Source: an uncultured Thermoguttaceae bacterium
Lineage (GTDB): Bacteria > Planctomycetota > Planctomycetia > Pirellulales > Thermoguttaceae
Length of the DNA: 55,120 nucleotides
Assembly: GCA_937951625.1 (NCBI GenBank)
Contig: CALFBP010000036.1
Coordinates: forward strand, 1 to 55,120
Direction: 5' to 3'
The notes beneath the pieces are model-generated. The model did not search any database, was not told the origin of the DNA, and was given only the letters and a program-made list of their open reading frames with translations. Both the position numbers and the translations under genes were made by a program. How positions within the stretch are numbered: position 1 is the first letter of the stretch; every line of letters starts with the position of its first letter. Positions 19,005 through 27,815 of this stretch are shown here, in pieces.

Positions 19005-19341
19005 GGGGATCCTTTCGCATTCTGTACGGGCTACCTGGCACTCGCCCCGCGACCGTCGGAAATTGTACCGCGCGAGGATCGAAGCGCGTCAAGCAGCGGC
19101 CGAAGGAACCGAAACAACTGCCAGATCAGGTGGGATGTTTGCCGTGAGGACGGCTGGAGCCGAGATGTTTGGCGGGTCCTAAGCATCGACGGTCCCTTCA
19201 ACAAGATTCCTCGCGGGTTGCTTGAGGAGATCAAACACGCTAGATGCCGCGTCCCTTGGGCGCGTTGTTTCGCGACCAGCAATTGACCGGTGAGCGTCAC
19301 GCGACAATACTAATCCCTTACACCTTCAGCAGGACGCACGC
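19005..19341. other. Divergent intergenic region
   Basis: 337 nt separate the divergent DUF4832 gene (-) and the first of the tandem membrane-protein genes (+). It holds a ribosome binding site for each gene and one recognisable promoter on the + strand (19283-19311). The frames open here have no start/RBS or codon pattern that would support a protein. No repeat or RNA gene was seen. Confidence 0.6.
19283..19311 (+). promoter_or_regulatory. Candidate sigma-70 promoter of the tandem membrane-protein genes
   Basis: TTGACC (19283-19288), a 17-nt spacer, then AATACT (19306-19311). Transcription would begin near 19318, giving a leader of about 24 nt that contains AGGA (19331-19334) seven nt before the ATG at 19342. 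The -35 matches 5 of 6 and the -10 matches 4 of 6 consensus bases. Confidence 0.45.
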
Positions 19342-22287
19342 ATGGATAAGGATCGGCAATTCAAGCGGCCGCTGGAGCACCCCAAGCGGGCGGTGCGAGG
19401 CGCAACTGCCGGTTTGCCTCAACCGGAAGAGTCTTCCCCGCTTGCGCCGTCGCTGCGTGGCGTTTTAGCGGCCATCGCGGGTGTGACGGCAACCTGGATT
19501 GTCGCTGGCTCGGCGGGCCTCATGGCGCGGCCCTTGGCCCAAGTCCTGGGCTGGCTGGGGATCGGACTCGTCCTCAGCGCAAGTTGGCCAAGGCGGAAGG
19601 CCCAGCCCGTTGAAATTGCCTGCTTGGCGGGAAGCGCGGTAGCCGCGGCAATTCTTTTTGTTCCAAGCCCGACCGTTTTCGACGTGATCGCTATGGTGTT
19701 GGTCCTCGCGGCCGCCGCCTGGACCACGCAGGGCGCCGACCGCATCGTCCTCACGGCCGCCGCGTATGGCGCGGCAGTGTTGGCCGTGTATCGACTGGCG
19801 ATCGTCTCCGCCGCGGTGGCCTGGTCGGCGAGCAACGCGCTCGGCGAGGGCATCGGCCGGTGGCTCGGATGGGTGTTCGGGAAACCGTTGTCCATCGGGG
19901 CGACCTTTGCCGGTTTAGACTTCCTCGTGCTGATGGCCGCGATGAGCGCGGTGTGGGTGGTACAAACCACGCGCCCTTGGCGGCGTCGGGCCATCGCAGT
20001 TGCCGTGGCCGCGGTATTGGGCCATGCCGTGTACCTGTTCGCGCTGGCCCATGCCGACGACCTCCTGGCGTCTATTCCCAAGCCGCCCGTGGTGGAACCG
20101 CCGCCTTACCAATCGGACCTCTACGTGCCCCCGCCGTGGCATTGGGGTGAGGCCGTCCGCTGGTTGATTCCTTGGAACCTTCCCTTGGTGGCTGTGCTCA
20201 TCCACGCCCTGATCGCAGCGTGCATGTTTTTGGAAAAGGGGGCTCTGGCAAAGGCCGCCTCAGAGCCGAAAGAGGCGACCGGCAGCGTTGCCCCCCACCC
20301 TCGTAACGATCTGCTTTCTCCTGCCGCCATCGGTCTGGCTGCTGCGGTGCTGGCCGCCGTGATTCCAATCACGCAACTATTGTCGCTCAAGAAGCTGGAG
20401 CTGACGGGCCGGAAGATCGTGCTTTACGACCACGGCTCACTGGATTGGGGAAAACCCCAATTCGATCGCTTCGGTCAGGCGTCGGCCGGTGATTATGGCA
20501 TGCTCTCGACGTATTTGGAGCTTTTGGGAGCAGAATGCACTGAAGCGTCCAAACTGAATTCGGGCCGAGTTGCGAAACCAGGATTCCGCCGCTCCTTACC
20601 ATCGTGGAGCGGGGAGACAACGCCGATATCCGCGCTTGTCTCCGGAGCCGATGTATTCGTGGTGATCCATCCGACCCAGCCTTGGAAGCCAGAAGAGATC
20701 GACGCGGTTTGGAATTATGTTCGCAACGGAGGGGCCTTGCTTATAGTTGCCGAACCGCACGTGTGGGAACCAGGTTTCAAGAGCAGCTTCAATGAGCTTC
20801 TGGCTCCCGTGGGAATGGAAGTCCGCTTCGACACGGCGATCCCAGCAGTCAGGCACTGGCAGCATGGCTTAGAACCGGCAGTCCATCCTGTCGGCGTGGG
20901 AATCTGCGATACGTCGAATGGCTTCGGTTTGGGCCAAGGGGCCTCGATCCGCCACGGCTGGTTGGCCCAGCCGATCGTGATCGGTCGCTGGGGCTGGAGC
21001 GACCCGGGCAGCGACGCTGTCTTGACGGGCGTCGCACAATGCGATGCGTCCGAGCGTTTGGGCGACGTCGTGTTGGCTGCGGAACAAAAGGTGGGGAAAG
21101 GCCGGGTGGTGGTGCTGGCCGACGCCTCGGGTGTGAAAAACGTCGGACTACCAGGCAGTTACGAGTTTGTAGGACGATTGCTCGCCTACCTGGCCTCGCG
21201 GGCCTCTTGCCCCCAACTTCCCTTGTGGCGACAGGCCCTAGGGTTATTCACGTGCCTGGCGCTGGTGATCTTGCTGGGCTGGCGTGCAGAGCCCGCACGT
21301 TTGGCTGCCGCAATGGCGATCTTCGCCCTGTTTGCCGGGCTTTCCTTGACGAGCACAGCGGCGGGTGCGGAAATGCTCCTCGACGGCCGCCAGCAGACTC
21401 CCAATCCCGTAGTCTGCATCGACGCCTCCCACCTGCCCGCCGCCAGCGGCGATCCCTGGAGCGACGACGGCCTGGCGGGGTGGCAACTTACCCTGATGCG
21501 CAACGGTTACGTACCACTCATCCTCCGCCGGTGGAACGAGGCTCAAATCCAACGCGCTGGAATGCTGATCGCAATCGGCCCGGGCCGAGAGTTTTCCGCG
21601 GCCGAACGCGCCACGGTACGGCAATTCCTCGACAACGGGGGCACCATGCTTTGCACGGCCGGCGCGAATCATGCGAATCCCATCGAATCGCTGTTGTCCG
21701 AGTTCAATCTGCGCGTGCCGCCTTCGCCTTTATCGGCGAACGATCGGAGGAGCGAACCCAGGCCGATGGGCTATTTCCGCACCCCGTATTTGGACACCGG
21801 AAAATACCGCGTGTATATGGCGCTGTATGCCGGGTGGCCAGTAGATGGCGAGGGCCCGGGCGTTGAACTGCTGGTCCGCGGCTTTGACGACTTGCCTGTG
21901 GTCATGTCCTCCCGAGTCGGACAAGGAAAAATCTTCCTCTTCGGCGATACGTTCTTCGTGGCGAACAAGAACCTCGAAGCGGAAGACGGTCGTCGGGTAC
22001 AAGTCTTTCAAGAAAACGCCGTGTTTTGGCGGTGGTTTTTCGCCGCGCTGAATGGTCGCGAGTTCGTTCCGTCCGAACCGGCCCAGGAACCGGCGGAGAC
22101 CGACGAAACAACGTCCGAAGCTGACGTCATGGCCCCTGACAGCAGTCTTGAACAAACCACGGAGAAACAGAGTGCGAAGAACGAGGCCGTCGACAATCAG
22201 GCGGCCGAGAAACAGGCCGTCGCAAAACAGGCGCTGGAAGAACAAGACGCGGGAAAAAAGGCGGACGTTGTGCCGGGAAAACTGTAA
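19342..22287 (+). CDS. Large membrane protein with two GATase1/DUF4350-like domains, paralog A
   Basis: A 981-residue protein not assignable to a named function. Residues about 35-325 form a polytopic membrane domain with eight or so hydrophobic helices. Next comes a Rossmann-like GATase1/DUF4350 domain (IVLYDHGSLDWGKPQFDRFG; GADVFVVIHPTQPWKPEEID; NGGALLIVAEPH). After this are two further helices near 620-665 and a second domain of the same type (VVCIDASHLPA; AGMLIAIGPGREFSAAE; FLDNGGTMLCTAG; GQGKIFLFGDTFF). The C-terminal 65 residues are a disordered Gln/Glu/Lys/Ala-rich tail. The membrane part resembles exosortase/archaeosortase topology but has no Cys nucleophile, so a degenerate relative is only a suggestion. 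The domain order is repeated in the next gene, 29 nt downstream, so the two likely work together. Related domains occur in GldG-type and carbohydrate-active membrane proteins. Confidence 0.75.
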   Translation: MDKDRQFKRPLEHPKRAVRGATAGLPQPEESSPLAPSLRGVLAAIAGVTATWIVAGSAGLMARPLAQVLGWLGIGLVLSASWPRRKAQPVEIACLAGSAVAAAILFVPSPTVFDVIAMVLVLAAAAWTTQGADRIVLTAAAYGAAVLAVYRLAIVSAAVAWSASNALGEGIGRWLGWVFGKPLSIGATFAGLDFLVLMAAMSAVWVVQTTRPWRRRAIAVAVAAVLGHAVYLFALAHADDLLASIPKPPVVEPPPYQSDLYVPPPWHWGEAVRWLIPWNLPLVAVLIHALIAACMFLEKGALAKAASEPKEATGSVAPHPRNDLLSPAAIGLAAAVLAAVIPITQLLSLKKLELTGRKIVLYDHGSLDWGKPQFDRFGQASAGDYGMLSTYLELLGAECTEASKLNSGRVAKPGFRRSLPSWSGETTPISALVSGADVFVVIHPTQPWKPEEIDAVWNYVRNGGALLIVAEPHVWEPGFKSSFNELLAPVGMEVRFDTAIPAVRHWQHGLEPAVHPVGVGICDTSNGFGLGQGASIRHGWLAQPIVIGRWGWSDPGSDAVLTGVAQCDASERLGDVVLAAEQKVGKGRVVVLADASGVKNVGLPGSYEFVGRLLAYLASRASCPQLPLWRQALGLFTCLALVILLGWRAEPARLAAAMAIFALFAGLSLTSTAAGAEMLLDGRQQTPNPVVCIDASHLPAASGDPWSDDGLAGWQLTLMRNGYVPLILRRWNEAQIQRAGMLIAIGPGREFSAAERATVRQFLDNGGTMLCTAGANHANPIESLLSEFNLRVPPSPLSANDRRSEPRPMGYFRTPYLDTGKYRVYMALYAGWPVDGEGPGVELLVRGFDDLPVVMSSRVGQGKIFLFGDTFFVANKNLEAEDGRRVQVFQENAVFWRWFFAALNGREFVPSEPAQEPAETDETTSEADVMAPDSSLEQTTEKQSAKNEAVDNQAAEKQAVAKQALEEQDAGKKADVVPGKL

Positions 22288-22316
22288 GGCACCTTCACGA
22301 ACTCAAGCGAATCCCC

Positions 22317-24926
22317 ATGCGATACTGGAGCGCGGTGGCGTTGCTAGCCGGTTCATGGCTTTTCGGGTTGCATTACTATCAACCCCCGGCTCCCATCGTC
22401 TGGACTGTGTTGACTGTCCTTGGCGCGTTTTTGTTGTCGGGCTTTTCCATGCGTCTGCCCTGTCACCCCACACGGTTGCTGGCGGCGGTTCTGCTAGCCC
22501 CGGCCGTGTGGTTCTTCCCCTTGCCGCAACGGGCAGGCATGTTGCTGGCTTTGCTCGGCCTGGTGATGCAGTACCCGCACGGCCCGCGCCGTTGGCTTGC
22601 GCCGCTTGGCCGGGGCTTCGTAGCCGGTGGATTGGTGCTCATAGTGCAATCGGCTTTGATCGAACTCTACACGGCGATCACCGCCCGCAATCATGATCTG
22701 CCCTGGCCCTTCCCTGACCTGGCGGGCTGGATGGCGAAGTTGTTGGGCATGGACGCGGCCGTGGACGGAAGCACGCTGGTAGTCGGCACGCTCAGCGGGC
22801 CGCTTCGCCTGACGGTTTCCTGGGAGTGGATTTTCGACCCCGTCACATTGGCTTTTCTCGCCGGTGGCGTGACCCTTGCATCGCTGAGCGGGCACGGCCA
22901 GTCCCGCGGGGACTTCGAAGAGACTCAACCTGATGCACCTGTTTCACGCCGGGCATCGTGGCCCGTCTGGCGGCGTTTGGCCGTGGTGGTCGCGGTTTGG
23001 ATTCCGCTGCGCGCGGCCATCCTCCTGGCGGTGCTGATGCATCGGGCCATGCGTTGGGATGCGTCGCAGCCGCTGAACGTGATGGACCAGTTCCTCAGCC
23101 CCTGGCTGCATCTGGTCTTGCTGGCTGTGCCCGTCATGGGGGCCGCGTGCTTTGCTTCGCTCGGACCGATGCGGCAACCGGAAGAATCGAAAGAGAACGA
23201 GCCGGCGTCGTTCTCGCGCTCCGTAAAGTGGGCTTGGGCCGTGGCGTTGGGATCCATCGCCGCTGCGGCGGCAGTGCTGGCGTGGCTGGTGCAGTGGGAG
23301 CCGTGCGGCGCCCCTTTGGCGGGCCGGATCATGGTCGTGGAACGGCATTCCACCTGGGAGCCCACTACCCGGCCTTACGACACCACCCAGTTCGGCGAGG
23401 ATAGTTCCTACACCTACGCGGCCATCTACGATTACTGCTCGCGGTATTTCGAGATGTCGCGCTTGCTGGAGTCGGACGCGATCGACGACACCACGCTGGC
23501 TCGGTGCGACGTGCTCTTCATCAAAACGCCGACCTCCGCCTATGCGCCTGAAGAAATCGAAGCCATCCGCCGCTTTGTCGCCCGCGGTGGTGGCTTGTTG
23601 CTCGTCGGCGAGCACACCGATGTGTTCAAGTCGAGCAGTTTTCTGAATGAGATCGCCAAAGTGTTCGGTTTCAAGTTCCGCTTGGATTTGCTGTTTTGTG
23701 TAGGCAATCCCTATGTGCAGGTATACCAGCCGCCGCGCGTGCCGCATCCCATCGTGCAGCACGTTCCGCCTATGACGTTCGCAGTGTCGTGCTCGATCGA
23801 CCCGGGTAGAAGCCTGGGGCGAGCTGCCGTGCGGAGCACAGGCCTGTGGAGCCTCCCGCCCGAATACCATACCGAAAACTTCTTTCCCGAAGCCGAGTAT
23901 CGACCTGAGATGCGCTACGGGGCCTTTATTCAACTTTGGACCACGCGCTACGGGATGGGCCGCGTCGCCGCTTGGACCGATTCGACGATCTTTTCCAATT
24001 TCAGTGCCTTCGAGCCCGGCAAAACCGAATTGATGCTAGGAATGCTCGATTGGCTGAATCGTCGCAGCGTCCTGGATCGCGCGGCGGTGCGGTGGACCGT
24101 TTTCGGAGTCTTGGGCATCTTGGCGATCGGCGCGCTGGCCAGCGGGCTGCGGCTGGCCAATCGACAGGGTATCGCCGCCGTCGCCGTGGTCGGGGCAGGC
24201 CTGACGGGCATCACTGCCGGATCGGTGGCCGTGATGGCCTTCCACCGCCAAGCCATGCCCGTGCTTGAACCTGTCCGGCCGATGATTCGCATCGTGCTCG
24301 ATCGCACGGTCTCCGACGTGCCGCTTTCCCGCGGAGGGTTCACCCAGGAAGATGGGCTGGGCTACGGATTATTCGAGCAGTGGATCCCGCGCCTCGGCTA
24401 CTTCACCGCACGGCGTTCTGGAACGGCTGCTTTCCAGGGCGACGCCCTAGTGATTATTTGCCCGCAAAAGTCGGTCGGCGAAGAGTACAGAAAAGCTCTC
24501 GTAGAGTTCGTTTCCAACGGGGGAAAACTTCTGGTGCTCGATTCGCCCGAGATCTCAGGCTCTACCGCCAACAGCCTGCTTTGGCCGTTCGGCTTGGGCG
24601 TAGATCATTCCGCCAGCCGAGAGGGAAAATTGGGTCTCAAAGACGGCTGGCCAGGCATCAAGGTCCAAGCCGTGTGCGAAATTTCGGGCGGCGAGCCTTT
24701 CATGTGGGTCGATGGGCTGCCTGTCGCCAGCCGGGTTGCCTTCGGAAAGGGGCGCGTCATGGCGGTAGGTTTCGCCTCGCTGATGAATGATAGCAGCTTG
24801 GGTGGCCACTGGATGGCCGAACCCAATCCCGACATGCTTACTCGATCCGATCTGCTTTTCACGCTCGTTCGCGCCCTGATCGAGGATTCCGAAGTTCTGG
24901 CACCACCGCCCCGGAACGAAAAATAA
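22317..24926 (+). CDS. Large membrane protein with two GATase1/DUF4350-like domains, paralog B
   Basis: An 869-residue protein with the same layout as its neighbour: a membrane domain (residues 1-285), a GATase1/DUF4350-like domain (IMVVERHSTWEPTTRPYDTT; CDVLFIKTPTSAYAPEEIEA; ARGGGLLLVGEHTDVF), two helices near 600-640, then a second such domain (IRIVLDRTVSDVPLS; ALVIICPQKSVGEEY; SNGGKLLVLDSPE). In the membrane domain, WRRLAVVVAVWIPLRAAILL and a later His (SPWLHLVLL) recall the Arg and His of exosortases. The position of the catalytic Cys is occupied by VSWEWIFDP, without Cys. It would therefore not act as a canonical transpeptidase. The 29-nt spacing implies co-transcription with paralog A. 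Function unknown; possible roles are envelope polysaccharide export or sensing. Confidence 0.75.
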   Translation: MRYWSAVALLAGSWLFGLHYYQPPAPIVWTVLTVLGAFLLSGFSMRLPCHPTRLLAAVLLAPAVWFFPLPQRAGMLLALLGLVMQYPHGPRRWLAPLGRGFVAGGLVLIVQSALIELYTAITARNHDLPWPFPDLAGWMAKLLGMDAAVDGSTLVVGTLSGPLRLTVSWEWIFDPVTLAFLAGGVTLASLSGHGQSRGDFEETQPDAPVSRRASWPVWRRLAVVVAVWIPLRAAILLAVLMHRAMRWDASQPLNVMDQFLSPWLHLVLLAVPVMGAACFASLGPMRQPEESKENEPASFSRSVKWAWAVALGSIAAAAAVLAWLVQWEPCGAPLAGRIMVVERHSTWEPTTRPYDTTQFGEDSSYTYAAIYDYCSRYFEMSRLLESDAIDDTTLARCDVLFIKTPTSAYAPEEIEAIRRFVARGGGLLLVGEHTDVFKSSSFLNEIAKVFGFKFRLDLLFCVGNPYVQVYQPPRVPHPIVQHVPPMTFAVSCSIDPGRSLGRAAVRSTGLWSLPPEYHTENFFPEAEYRPEMRYGAFIQLWTTRYGMGRVAAWTDSTIFSNFSAFEPGKTELMLGMLDWLNRRSVLDRAAVRWTVFGVLGILAIGALASGLRLANRQGIAAVAVVGAGLTGITAGSVAVMAFHRQAMPVLEPVRPMIRIVLDRTVSDVPLSRGGFTQEDGLGYGLFEQWIPRLGYFTARRSGTAAFQGDALVIICPQKSVGEEYRKALVEFVSNGGKLLVLDSPEISGSTANSLLWPFGLGVDHSASREGKLGLKDGWPGIKVQAVCEISGGEPFMWVDGLPVASRVAFGKGRVMAVGFASLMNDSSLGGHWMAEPNPDMLTRSDLLFTLVRALIEDSEVLAPPPRNEK

Positions 24927-25125
24927 AAGACCGACGTTCTGTTGAATCTCTGCGACATATCGGGGCATTTGATTCATTCGCGGCGATAAAAAAAGTGAAC
25001 ATGAGGCGCCAGAGCCCCATTTTGGTGCGATCACGCGTTAAGCGCCTTTTCGTTGTTCGTGGAATGTTACCGAGCATCGTCCCCAAACCTCTCCGCGCGG
25101 GTGGCCGGATCGTGTCGGTTCCGAG

Positions 25126-25131
25126 TATAAT
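25126..25131 (+). promoter_or_regulatory. TATAAT -10 element upstream of the hemerythrin-like gene
   Basis: A perfect TATAAT at 25126-25131, 49 nt before the ATG at 25180. No convincing -35 hexamer lies at the right distance (25103-25108 is GGCCGG), so it may need an activator or be fortuitous. Confidence 0.35.
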
Positions 25132-25179
25132 GAGTTTCGTCGTTTTGAACCCGACTAAGGGCTGCTGAGGGGGATCTCC

Positions 25180-25629
25180 ATGGGCACGCAAGGCCATAGT
25201 CCAGGCAATTTTAAGCAGTTTTTCGATGAGCACGTCGCAGTCCACGCCCTGCTGGAACAGATCGACGAAGCTTTTCGTCGGCCTTCTTCGACAATGGAAG
25301 AAATCAGCGGTTTGCTGGGCCAGCTCGGCGACCGTTTGGTCTATCACTTCGCGTTCGAGGAGGAAGGCGGATATTTTGCAGAAGCCCTGCTGCACTCCCC
25401 CCAATTGATTGCAAAGGCCAACGCTCTCTTAGATCAACATCCGAAGATGCGAACACGGGCCCAACAGTTGAAAGCGGATTTGCAGCGGGAGGAAACGTCC
25501 AACGAACAATGGAAGATGCGGACTGCCGCGCTGTTTTACGCTTTTCGCGACGAGTTGCTCCACCACGAGAGGGAAGAAAATATCCTCCTTCAGGAGGCAT
25601 ATCACCGCGACATGGGGATCAATGATTAG
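25180..25629 (+). CDS. Hemerythrin-like (HHE) di-iron protein
   Basis: A 149-residue four-helix protein. Candidate iron ligands follow the hemerythrin order: His18/His22 in FFDEHVAVH, His56 and Glu60 in YHFAFEEEGGYF, His87 in LDQHPK, and His128/His129 with Glu132/Glu133 in LLHHEREEN. Such cytoplasmic single-domain proteins bind O2 or NO or sense redox state. A strong GAGGGGGA site precedes the ATG. cysK follows 74 nt downstream with its own promoter, so co-transcription is possible but not needed. Confidence 0.82.
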   Translation: MGTQGHSPGNFKQFFDEHVAVHALLEQIDEAFRRPSSTMEEISGLLGQLGDRLVYHFAFEEEGGYFAEALLHSPQLIAKANALLDQHPKMRTRAQQLKADLQREETSNEQWKMRTAALFYAFRDELLHHEREENILLQEAYHRDMGIND

Positions 25630-25632
25630 ACG

Positions 25633-25661
25633 TTGACTATCTTTGCAAACATAGATAACAT
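25633..25661 (+). promoter_or_regulatory. Sigma-70-type promoter of cysK
   Basis: TTGACT (25633-25638), exactly 17 nt, then TAACAT (25656-25661). Transcription would begin near 25668, which places the upstream in-frame start at 25665 outside the message and supports the ATG at 25704. Confidence 0.6.
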
Positions 25662-25703
25662 TGCGTGGTGCTGCGGAATGTTCCCAGGTTTGGAGTGACT
25701 CGA

Positions 25704-26663
25704 ATGTCTGGCGAGAGCGTAGGCACGATTTTTTCCGATATCACCCAGCGAATCGGCAATACCCCTCTGGTCCGTATGCGGAGGGTATCTGAAGGCTATC
25801 CAGCGACTGTCGTGGCTAAATTGGAGAACTTCAACCCCCTCTGGAGCGTCAAGGATCGCATTGCCAGGGCAATGATCGACGCTGCGGAACGCGACGGTTT
25901 GATTCGGGAAGATACCATCATCATCGAGCCGACGAGCGGGAACACCGGAATCGGTCTGGCCTTTGTTTGCGCTGCCCGCGGCTACCGACTCGCCGTCACC
26001 ATGCCAGAGAGCATGAGTTTAGAACGGCGGCGGTTGCTCAAGGCCCTGGGAGCGGAATTGATTCTCACGCCAGCGGCGGAGGGCATGCCGGGAGCCGTCC
26101 GAAAGGCCGAAGAGTTGGCCTCCAGAGACAGCAGATACTACATGCCGCAACAATTTAAGAACCCGGCCAATCCCGAAATCCATCGAAAGACGACGGCCGA
26201 GGAGATTTGGCGCGACACGGGCGGGGAGGTCGATATTTTCGTGGCAGGAGTCGGTACCGGGGGAACCATCACCGGCGTGGGCGAAGTGCTCAAGGCCCGC
26301 AAACCAAGTGTTCAGGTTGTGGCGGTCGAACCGGCAGCCAGTCCGGTGATTTCACAGCGTCGAGCTGGGGAGGAAATTCGGCCGGGAAAACACACCATTC
26401 AGGGGATCGGCGCCGGTTTCATTCCTGATGTCTTGAATTTGGACGTCATCGATGAGGTGATCCAGGTTGCCGACGAACACGCGATGGAAACTGCCCGCCG
26501 ACTCGCCAAAGAAGAAGGATGGATGGTGGGCATCAGCAGCGGGGCGGCTGCCTGGGCAGCCCTGAAAGTCGCCCGACGCGAACAAAACCGCGGCAAATTG
26601 GTGGTCGTCGTCCTTCCAGACCTCGGCGAACGATACTTGTCAACGAAACTCTTTCCCGAGTGA
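25704..26663 (+). CDS. cysK: Cysteine synthase A (O-acetylserine sulfhydrylase)
   Basis: A 319-residue fold-type II PLP enzyme that makes L-cysteine from O-acetylserine and sulfide. The PLP Lys is in [11 protein letters not shown], the substrate loop is [11 protein letters not shown], and the phosphate-binding glycine loop is [10 protein letters not shown]. The C-terminal [10 protein letters not shown] holds the Ser that contacts the pyridine nitrogen. The ATG at 25704 has GGAG 8 nt upstream and is the first start after the mapped promoter; a longer reading from 25665 adds 13 non-conserved residues. The NPLW in place of the more usual NPTG before SVKD is a mild variation. It faces the gene for a protein that is 15 percent cysteine. 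Confidence 0.95.
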   Translation: MSGESVGTIFSDITQRIGNTPLVRMRRVSEGYPATVVAKLENFNPLWSVKDRIARAMIDAAERDGLIREDTIIIEPTSGNTGIGLAFVCAARGYRLAVTMPESMSLERRRLLKALGAELILTPAAEGMPGAVRKAEELASRDSRYYMPQQFKNPANPEIHRKTTAEEIWRDTGGEVDIFVAGVGTGGTITGVGEVLKARKPSVQVVAVEPAASPVISQRRAGEEIRPGKHTIQGIGAGFIPDVLNLDVIDEVIQVADEHAMETARRLAKEEGWMVGISSGAAAWAALKVARREQNRGKLVVVVLPDLGERYLSTKLFPE

Positions 26664-26725
26664 TTTCTCGCCATCATGTTTCGCCTGCCAGGACTCGGCA
26701 GGACGTGGTTCCCGCTAGTTTCATT

Positions 26726-26764
26726 AAAAAAAGCAAGCGGCCCGGGACGAATGCCGGGCCGCTT
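26726..26764 (-). terminator. Rho-independent terminator of the Cys-rich protein gene
   Basis: A perfect 11-bp stem (26735-26745 with 26754-26764) and 8-nt loop. On the - strand it is followed by a run of seven T (26732-26726). On the + strand no T run follows, so it serves the - strand gene that ends at 26816 and only marginally cysK. Confidence 0.85.
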
Positions 26765-26815
26765 GGGAAATGTCTGTTGGACGGCTAGTCGTTCTAGCCT
26801 CTTATTTTCAAGAAC

Positions 26816-27412
26816 TCATTTCGCTTCGGGAGCCGGGGCGGCGGGAGCAGCCGCGGGGGCGGCCGCCGGGCCGCACACGTCGCAACCGACATCGGCAGCC
26901 ACTGCGCAACGCTTCGGAGCGCGGCACTTCTTGACTTTCGGGCACTTGACCTTGTAGCACCGCTCCTTCGGGCAGCGGACCTTACGGCACTTCTCCTTCA
27001 CGCAGGAGGGCTCGCAGCTCGGCTCGCAAGCGTTCACCGGAGCGCAGGCCTTGACGGGAGCGCAGGTGGCGGGGGCGCAAGCCTTCACCGGAGCGCAGGC
27101 CTTAACAGGGGCGCAGGTCGCCGGAGCGCAGGCCTTTGCCGGGGCGCACGTGGCGGGAGCGCAGGTCGCCGGAGCGCAGGTCTTGGGGGCCCGGCAGCAT
27201 CGCTCCTTCGGCTCGCGGACCTTGCAGCACTTCATCTTGACCTTCTCTTTCACCACGCAAGTCGGGGCGCAGGCCGCAGGCGCGCAGGTCGCTGGTTTCA
27301 CTTCGGCAGCGGGCGCGCAACAGCCGCCATTCAACAAACCAGCTTGGGCAGCGTTGGCCGCAAACAGCATTGCCGCAACGGCCAAAACCGCAAGTAGCAC
27401 ACGACGGTTCAT
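26816..27412 (-). CDS. Exported Cys-rich CAPxx-repeat protein
   Basis: A 198-residue protein starting at ATG 27412, with AAGGAG 8 nt upstream; the earlier GTG (27421) lies against that site and is unlikely. A signal peptide (NRRVLLAVLAVAAMLFAANAAQA) leads to a mature protein with 29 cysteines. The centre is an array of five-residue units of the form CAP-A/V-T/K-A. It is flanked by basic segments with CC and Cys-Lys/Arg motifs (KMKCCKVREPKERCC; CRKVRCPKERCYKVKC). The tail is Pro/Ala-rich (AAAPAAAPAAPAPEAK). It looks like a disulfide-crosslinked envelope protein; Cys- and Pro-rich protein walls are known in planctomycetes. Metal binding is an alternative. No enzyme motif is present. Confidence 0.85.
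   Translation of the reverse strand: MNRRVLLAVLAVAAMLFAANAAQAGLLNGGCCAPAAEVKPATCAPAACAPTCVVKEKVKMKCCKVREPKERCCRAPKTCAPATCAPATCAPAKACAPATCAPVKACAPVKACAPATCAPVKACAPVNACEPSCEPSCVKEKCRKVRCPKERCYKVKCPKVKKCRAPKRCAVAADVGCDVCGPAAAPAAAPAAPAPEAK
27031..27186 (-). repeat. 15-nt tandem repeat coding for CAPxx units
   Basis: About ten 15-nt units (five codons each) lie head to tail within the Cys-rich gene. Units alternate between CAPVKA and CAPAT forms. The period is a multiple of three, so copy number can change without a frameshift. Confidence 0.85.
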
Positions 27413-27815
27413 AGGGGACACTCCTTGTTAGGAAATACTGAGTGGGATCCTGACGCACTTTGGCGTGACCTGGGGTTTTACCTCCCAATCTAACGAAGAC
27501 TATCGTCCGGGCGGTCGCCGATTCTTTTAACCAGCCAACCCATTTCCACCAAATCTCGCAAATCCCGAAGCAGCTCGTGACGGTCATGCTGACTTTTCCG
27601 TTCGAAACGCTTGAATACCACTGCGTTGGGGGTTCGTTTCCATCTATGTAGGTGTTTCCCCCCCACCTTAAGCTGGTTGTGTTTAACTGTCGTTCCCCTC
27701 TGTTTTAAGCTAAAGTTAAGGGTAGCTCCCAAGCATGCCTCGAATTTGAACAACCTCGGATGATCAGCCGTTGACGTAACTCTTGATTTAAAAAATTTTT
27801 AGGGAAAGGATGCTT
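27413..27815. other. Divergent intergenic region with a doubtful small ORF
   Basis: Between the Cys-rich gene (-) and the Hpt gene (+). The right end (27780-27800) is AT-rich. A - strand frame of up to 87 codons (27490-27753) ends with a plausible helical segment (ERKSQHDRHELLRDLRDLVE) and genome-like codons. It has no good start or ribosome binding site, so it is kept only as a possible remnant or small protein. No promoter could be assigned with confidence to either flanking gene. Confidence 0.4.

Noticed and set aside
27031-27186. Short regular repeats considered as a CRISPR array
   Set aside because: The period is 15 nt without unique spacers and is in frame with a signal-peptide protein; it is a coding repeat.
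27490-27753. 87-codon - strand frame between the Cys-rich and Hpt genes
   Set aside because: The C-terminal third looks protein-like, but there is no start with a ribosome binding site and the upstream half is low-quality. Noted in the intergenic entry only.
27771-27800. TTGACG and AT-rich stretch as promoter of the Hpt gene
   Set aside because: At 16-18 nt spacing the -10 is poor, and the transcript would begin too close to the start codon.
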